Shown here piece after piece: positions 61,910 to 64,000 of a stretch of DNA of 64,000 nucleotides (position 1 is the stretch's first letter; the number at the start of each line of letters is the position of its first letter). The stretch lies in assembly GCA_963820545.1 (NCBI GenBank), contig CAWGAJ010000002.1:1116001-1180000 (forward strand). The letters are read 5' to 3'. A program made the translations under genes and the position numbers. The notes beneath the pieces are model-generated. The model searched no databases, was not told the origin of the DNA, and was given only the letters and a program-made list of their open reading frames with translations. Source of the DNA: CAWGAJ01 sp963820545. Lineage in GTDB: Bacteria; Planctomycetota; Planctomycetia; Pirellulales; Thermoguttaceae.

Positions 61910-61983
61910 CGTCCACTGCCCATTAACAACTATCTACTACCTACCATATACTATCTCCTACCTACTACCTTCCATCTACTGCC
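61910..61983. repeat. heptad array leading into the dcd start codon
   Basis: cgtccac, tgcccat, taacaac, tatctac, tacctac, catatac, tatctcc, tacctac, taccttc, catctac, then tgcc followed by the ATG at 61984. Ten units keep one register, ending at the start codon. No Shine-Dalgarno sequence is present. Confidence 0.75.
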
Positions 61984-62562
61984 ATGGTTCTTTCCGGACA
62001 CGAAATCAAGCGACAACTCGGCCAGAACATTATCATCGAACCGTTCGACGAGTCGCGGCTGAATCCGAACAGCTATAACTTGTCGCTGCACGACGAATTG
62101 ATGGTCTACGAGGAACTGATCCTCGATATGCGCAAGGCCAATCGCGTGCGGCGCATAGGGATTCCTCCCGAGGGCATCGTTCTGCAACCCAATCAACTCT
62201 ATTTAGGGCGAACAACAGAGCGGACCGAAACACATAACCTGGTGCCGATGATCGAGGGCCGTTCGTCGGTCGGGCGACTGGGACTGTTCGTGCACGTGAC
62301 GGCCGGGTTCGGCGACGTGGGTTTTTGCGGCTACTGGACCCTGGAGATGTTCGCCGTGCAACCGGTCCGCATCTACCCGGGCGTGGCCATCTGCCAGATC
62401 TTCTATCACGACATCCGCGGCGATTTCACTGAATACAACAGCGACAAGTATCAGCATAACACCGACATCCAACCCAGTCTGCTCTTCAAGGAACTCGCGC
62501 CGCAGGCGGAAAAAGACCCGCAGTTGAAATTGCCGTTCGGTATCGAGCTCTCGCACGGATAA
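61984..62562 (+). CDS. dcd: dCTP deaminase
   Basis: It converts dCTP to dUTP in pyrimidine deoxynucleotide synthesis; a bifunctional dCTP deaminase/dUTPase cannot be excluded. 192 residues in one frame. Motifs: VLSGHEIKRQLGQNIIIEPF, NPNSYNLSLHDELMVYE, PNQLYLGRTTERTETHNLVP, MIEGRSSVGRLGLFVHVTAG (EGRSSvGRlGl) and GFGDVGFCGYWTLEMF with the catalytic Glu, then PVRIYPGVAICQIFYH. Length fits the family. The start codon abuts a heptad array and lacks a recognisable ribosome-binding site, so initiation context is unusual for a housekeeping gene. Confidence 0.95.
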   Translation: MVLSGHEIKRQLGQNIIIEPFDESRLNPNSYNLSLHDELMVYEELILDMRKANRVRRIGIPPEGIVLQPNQLYLGRTTERTETHNLVPMIEGRSSVGRLGLFVHVTAGFGDVGFCGYWTLEMFAVQPVRIYPGVAICQIFYHDIRGDFTEYNSDKYQHNTDIQPSLLFKELAPQAEKDPQLKLPFGIELSHG

Positions 62563-62588
62563 ATCGCTTTTGCGTTCAGGCTTGATTG

Positions 62589-62597
62589 TGGTATAAT
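62589..62597 (+). promoter_or_regulatory. extended -10 promoter
   Basis: TGGTATAAT at 62589-62597 is an extended -10 element 20 bp upstream of the small interrupted gene, whose ribosome-binding site is TTGGAGGG. No good -35 is present, as is usual for extended -10 promoters. Confidence 0.5.
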
Positions 62598-62617
62598 CTT
62601 TTTGGAGGGATTTTCCT

Positions 62618-62812
62618 ATGACGACCATTGAGAAACTTGAACGCGATATTAAAAAACTCACTCCTACCGAACTCGCCACTTTTCGCGATTAGTTTGCCAA
62701 ATATGACACAGACGAGTGGGATCGACAGATCGAGGAAGACGCCAAGAGTGGAAAACTCGATAAATTGGCCCAGCAAGCCATCCAAGCACACAAAGCCGGA
62801 AGAAAAAATTAG
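62618..62812 (+). pseudogene. small antitoxin-like gene with an internal amber codon
   Basis: 65 codons including the stop at 62810. The reading begins MTTIEKLERDIKKLTPTELA, TFRD, then TAG at codon 25 (62690-62692), then FAKYDTDEWDRQIEEDAKSG and KLDKLAQQAIQAHKAGRKN. The same frame stays open across the TAG, and the residue pattern (L-xx-F-R-D-W-F-x-x-F/Y) resembles a widespread family of small antitoxin-like proteins in which Trp is expected at this position. TGG to TAG is a single-base change. A partner toxin gene would be expected downstream, but none is recognised. Promoter and ribosome-binding site are intact. Confidence 0.65.
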
Positions 62813-62901
62813 AAAAAAAGCGTCTACGCGTCGAATGACTATTATCATCTTTTTTCCAGGCAGAGCCTGGGAGTGAGATTAAGCTAAAAGGAGTTGGAGC
62901 A

Positions 62902-64000
62902 ATGCGTTTTTACGTGTTATGGCTATTTTCGATATTGACGTTTATGACAGGGCCGTTGTTTGCCTCGGTCACGGCGCAGGAGACAAAGAGCACACTGGCC
63001 GAGATTGAGAAATTGGCGTCCTCGGGAGGAAGGATTACTCCTTATTTGAGTGAGTCTATTGCAGAGCAGATTGAAAAAAATCCACTCGGCATTGCAAAGT
63101 TGCTGCTTGCCAAACTCAAAGACCGGACCACAACGGACCGTCAACTTGCGGTCTATATCTGGGCGCTGGGACTGACAAAAGATCAGACGGCGGCGGAGAC
63201 GATCATCGCCCTGCATCGGCAGAGCAAGTCGGAGTTGGTACGGGACAGTTGCCTTCTGCGCTGGCGACAATCGGCGGCAAGCCAGCCGGCGACTATCTGC
63301 TTTCTGTTCTGGACGCCACGTCGGACAAATTAATGCGATACAATATTCTGAATCTGTTAGCGCAGATGCAGTATGAAGCGGCGTTATCGAAAACCGAAGA
63401 AATCCTCAGCAAAGATTCGCGGGAGTCATATTTGCAATCCATCTTTGTCTTCAGCAAAATGGGCGATAAGGCGGTTCCCTTCCTCTTGAAAAAAATTGAC
63501 GACAAGAACCTCAACGTGAGAATCAACGCAATTAATGTGCTGGGGCAGTGGCTCCTTGCCCTCGAGGCCGCGGGGCCGCTGCAAGACCGTTTCTGGACGG
63601 AAAAAAATGCGGAAGTGCGCAGCTTGATATTAAGTTCACTGGAAAGAATCTTCACCGATCTGGCCCAGATGCAAAAATTTTACGAGCAAGTTATTGTCCA
63701 AGAGAAAGACGAAGGACTAGTTAAATTTGCCCGCGAGACAATTGATAATATGGGGCAGATGAAAACCGATCTGGGGACGCATGCAAAAAAGAAGCAAGTA
63801 TCCGCCGACGCTTTCCAGAAGGACTACATTAAACTATTCCGATCGGTCGGGAAAAAGGGCAGCTATGAAGCCCTGGCTGTTTCCAGCACGGTGGAAGACG
63901 AGCCAAAACTCAAAGCCCTGCGGGAACGAATTCTGCAAAGAGACTCGGATGAGGCGTTTTACGATTATCAGAAAGTCAACAACATCATCATGCAAAATCG
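62902..64000 (+). CDS. exported HEAT-like repeat protein, 3' end outside the window (one apparent frameshift)
   Basis: The ATG at 62902 follows AAAAGGAG. A signal peptide (MRFYVLWLFSILTFMTGPLF, cleavage near SVTA) precedes helical repeats (LAEIEKLASSGGRITPYLSE; TTDRQLAVYIWALGLTKDQT). At about 63262 one base is missing (CTGCGCTGGCGAC); the reading continues in another frame as LATIGGKPAGDYLLSVLDAT, SDKLMRYNILNLLAQMQYEA and KKIDDKNLNVRINAINVLGQ, open to the window edge. The alternating helix pairs with small residues and the R-x-x-A-x-x-x-L-G pattern suggest HEAT/PBS-lyase-type repeats. Such scaffolds bind partner proteins; no further function can be read. Confidence 0.7.

Overview
The window looks like a chromosomal piece of an uncultured planctomycete, probably Pirellulales-like. 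The reasons are: DUF1559 pseudopilins with FTLVELLVVI leaders, a divergent RGDVDAKPG-type phosphoglycerate kinase, orphan TrpB2, a PEP-CTERM protein, a secreted Cys-Cys-rich repeat protein, DUF6798-like and YPYGYFG-type small exported proteins, and a BamA with a long Pro/Ala/Gln-rich linker. Genes lie on both strands in short units without large operons. No rRNA, tRNA, CRISPR array or complete transposase/integrase gene was seen.

Layout. 1-7 kb: truncated membrane protein, HAD phosphatase, cytidylyltransferase, large TPR protein (between two 80-bp direct repeats) and aat. 7-14 kb: bamA, small exported protein, apt, pterin dehydratase, LuxR-type regulator behind an 18-bp palindrome, CPBP protease. 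14-21 kb: cmk, plsC, rpsA, S41 protease, SH3 protein. 21-32 kb: PEP-CTERM protein, leuS, an AT-rich HipA-like/DUF3037 pair, 3-hydroxyisobutyrate dehydrogenase-like protein, PQQ-type propeller, trpB2. 32-43 kb: DUF72 protein, large unknown protein, second S1 protein, PulJ-like pseudopilin, YqeG phosphatase, cysteine synthase, Cys-rich repeat protein, Hpt protein. 43-47 kb: pgk, whose 3' part is present a second time as a divergent fragment; between the two copies lie a GntR regulator, a DUF1648 membrane protein and clustered TTTGTCCCC/GGGGACAAA motifs. 47-57 kb: LolA-like/TlpA/propeller lipoprotein, YggS-DUF167 pair, small membrane proteins, SEC-C protein, trypsin-like protease, TIGR01777 protein. 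57-64 kb: Wza-like export lipoprotein, two DUF1559 pseudopilins, dcd, a nonsense-interrupted small gene and a HEAT-like protein cut by the window end.

Two window-wide patterns stand out. First, at least 17 apparent frameshifts hit genes that should be essential or are otherwise well conserved (bamA, rpsA, leuS, pgk, trpB2, cysK and others). Many are single-base changes in short runs, so uncorrected sequence errors are the simplest explanation, and the affected genes are annotated here as whole CDSs. Second, the intergenic space is packed with several repeat classes: arrays with a strict 7-bp period but varying unit sequence, often touching start or stop codons; 105-bp elements with terminal inverted repeats; palindromes inserted in frame in aat and leuS; and several families of short hairpins.

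Functionally the window mixes housekeeping (translation, nucleotide metabolism, glycolysis, amino acids, lipids) with cell-envelope and secretion functions (BamA, Wza-like, S41 and trypsin-like proteases, pseudopilins, Cys-rich protein). The best candidates for unusual biology are the heptad arrays, the in-frame palindromes, the pgk-flanked segment, and the HipA-like/DUF3037 pair.
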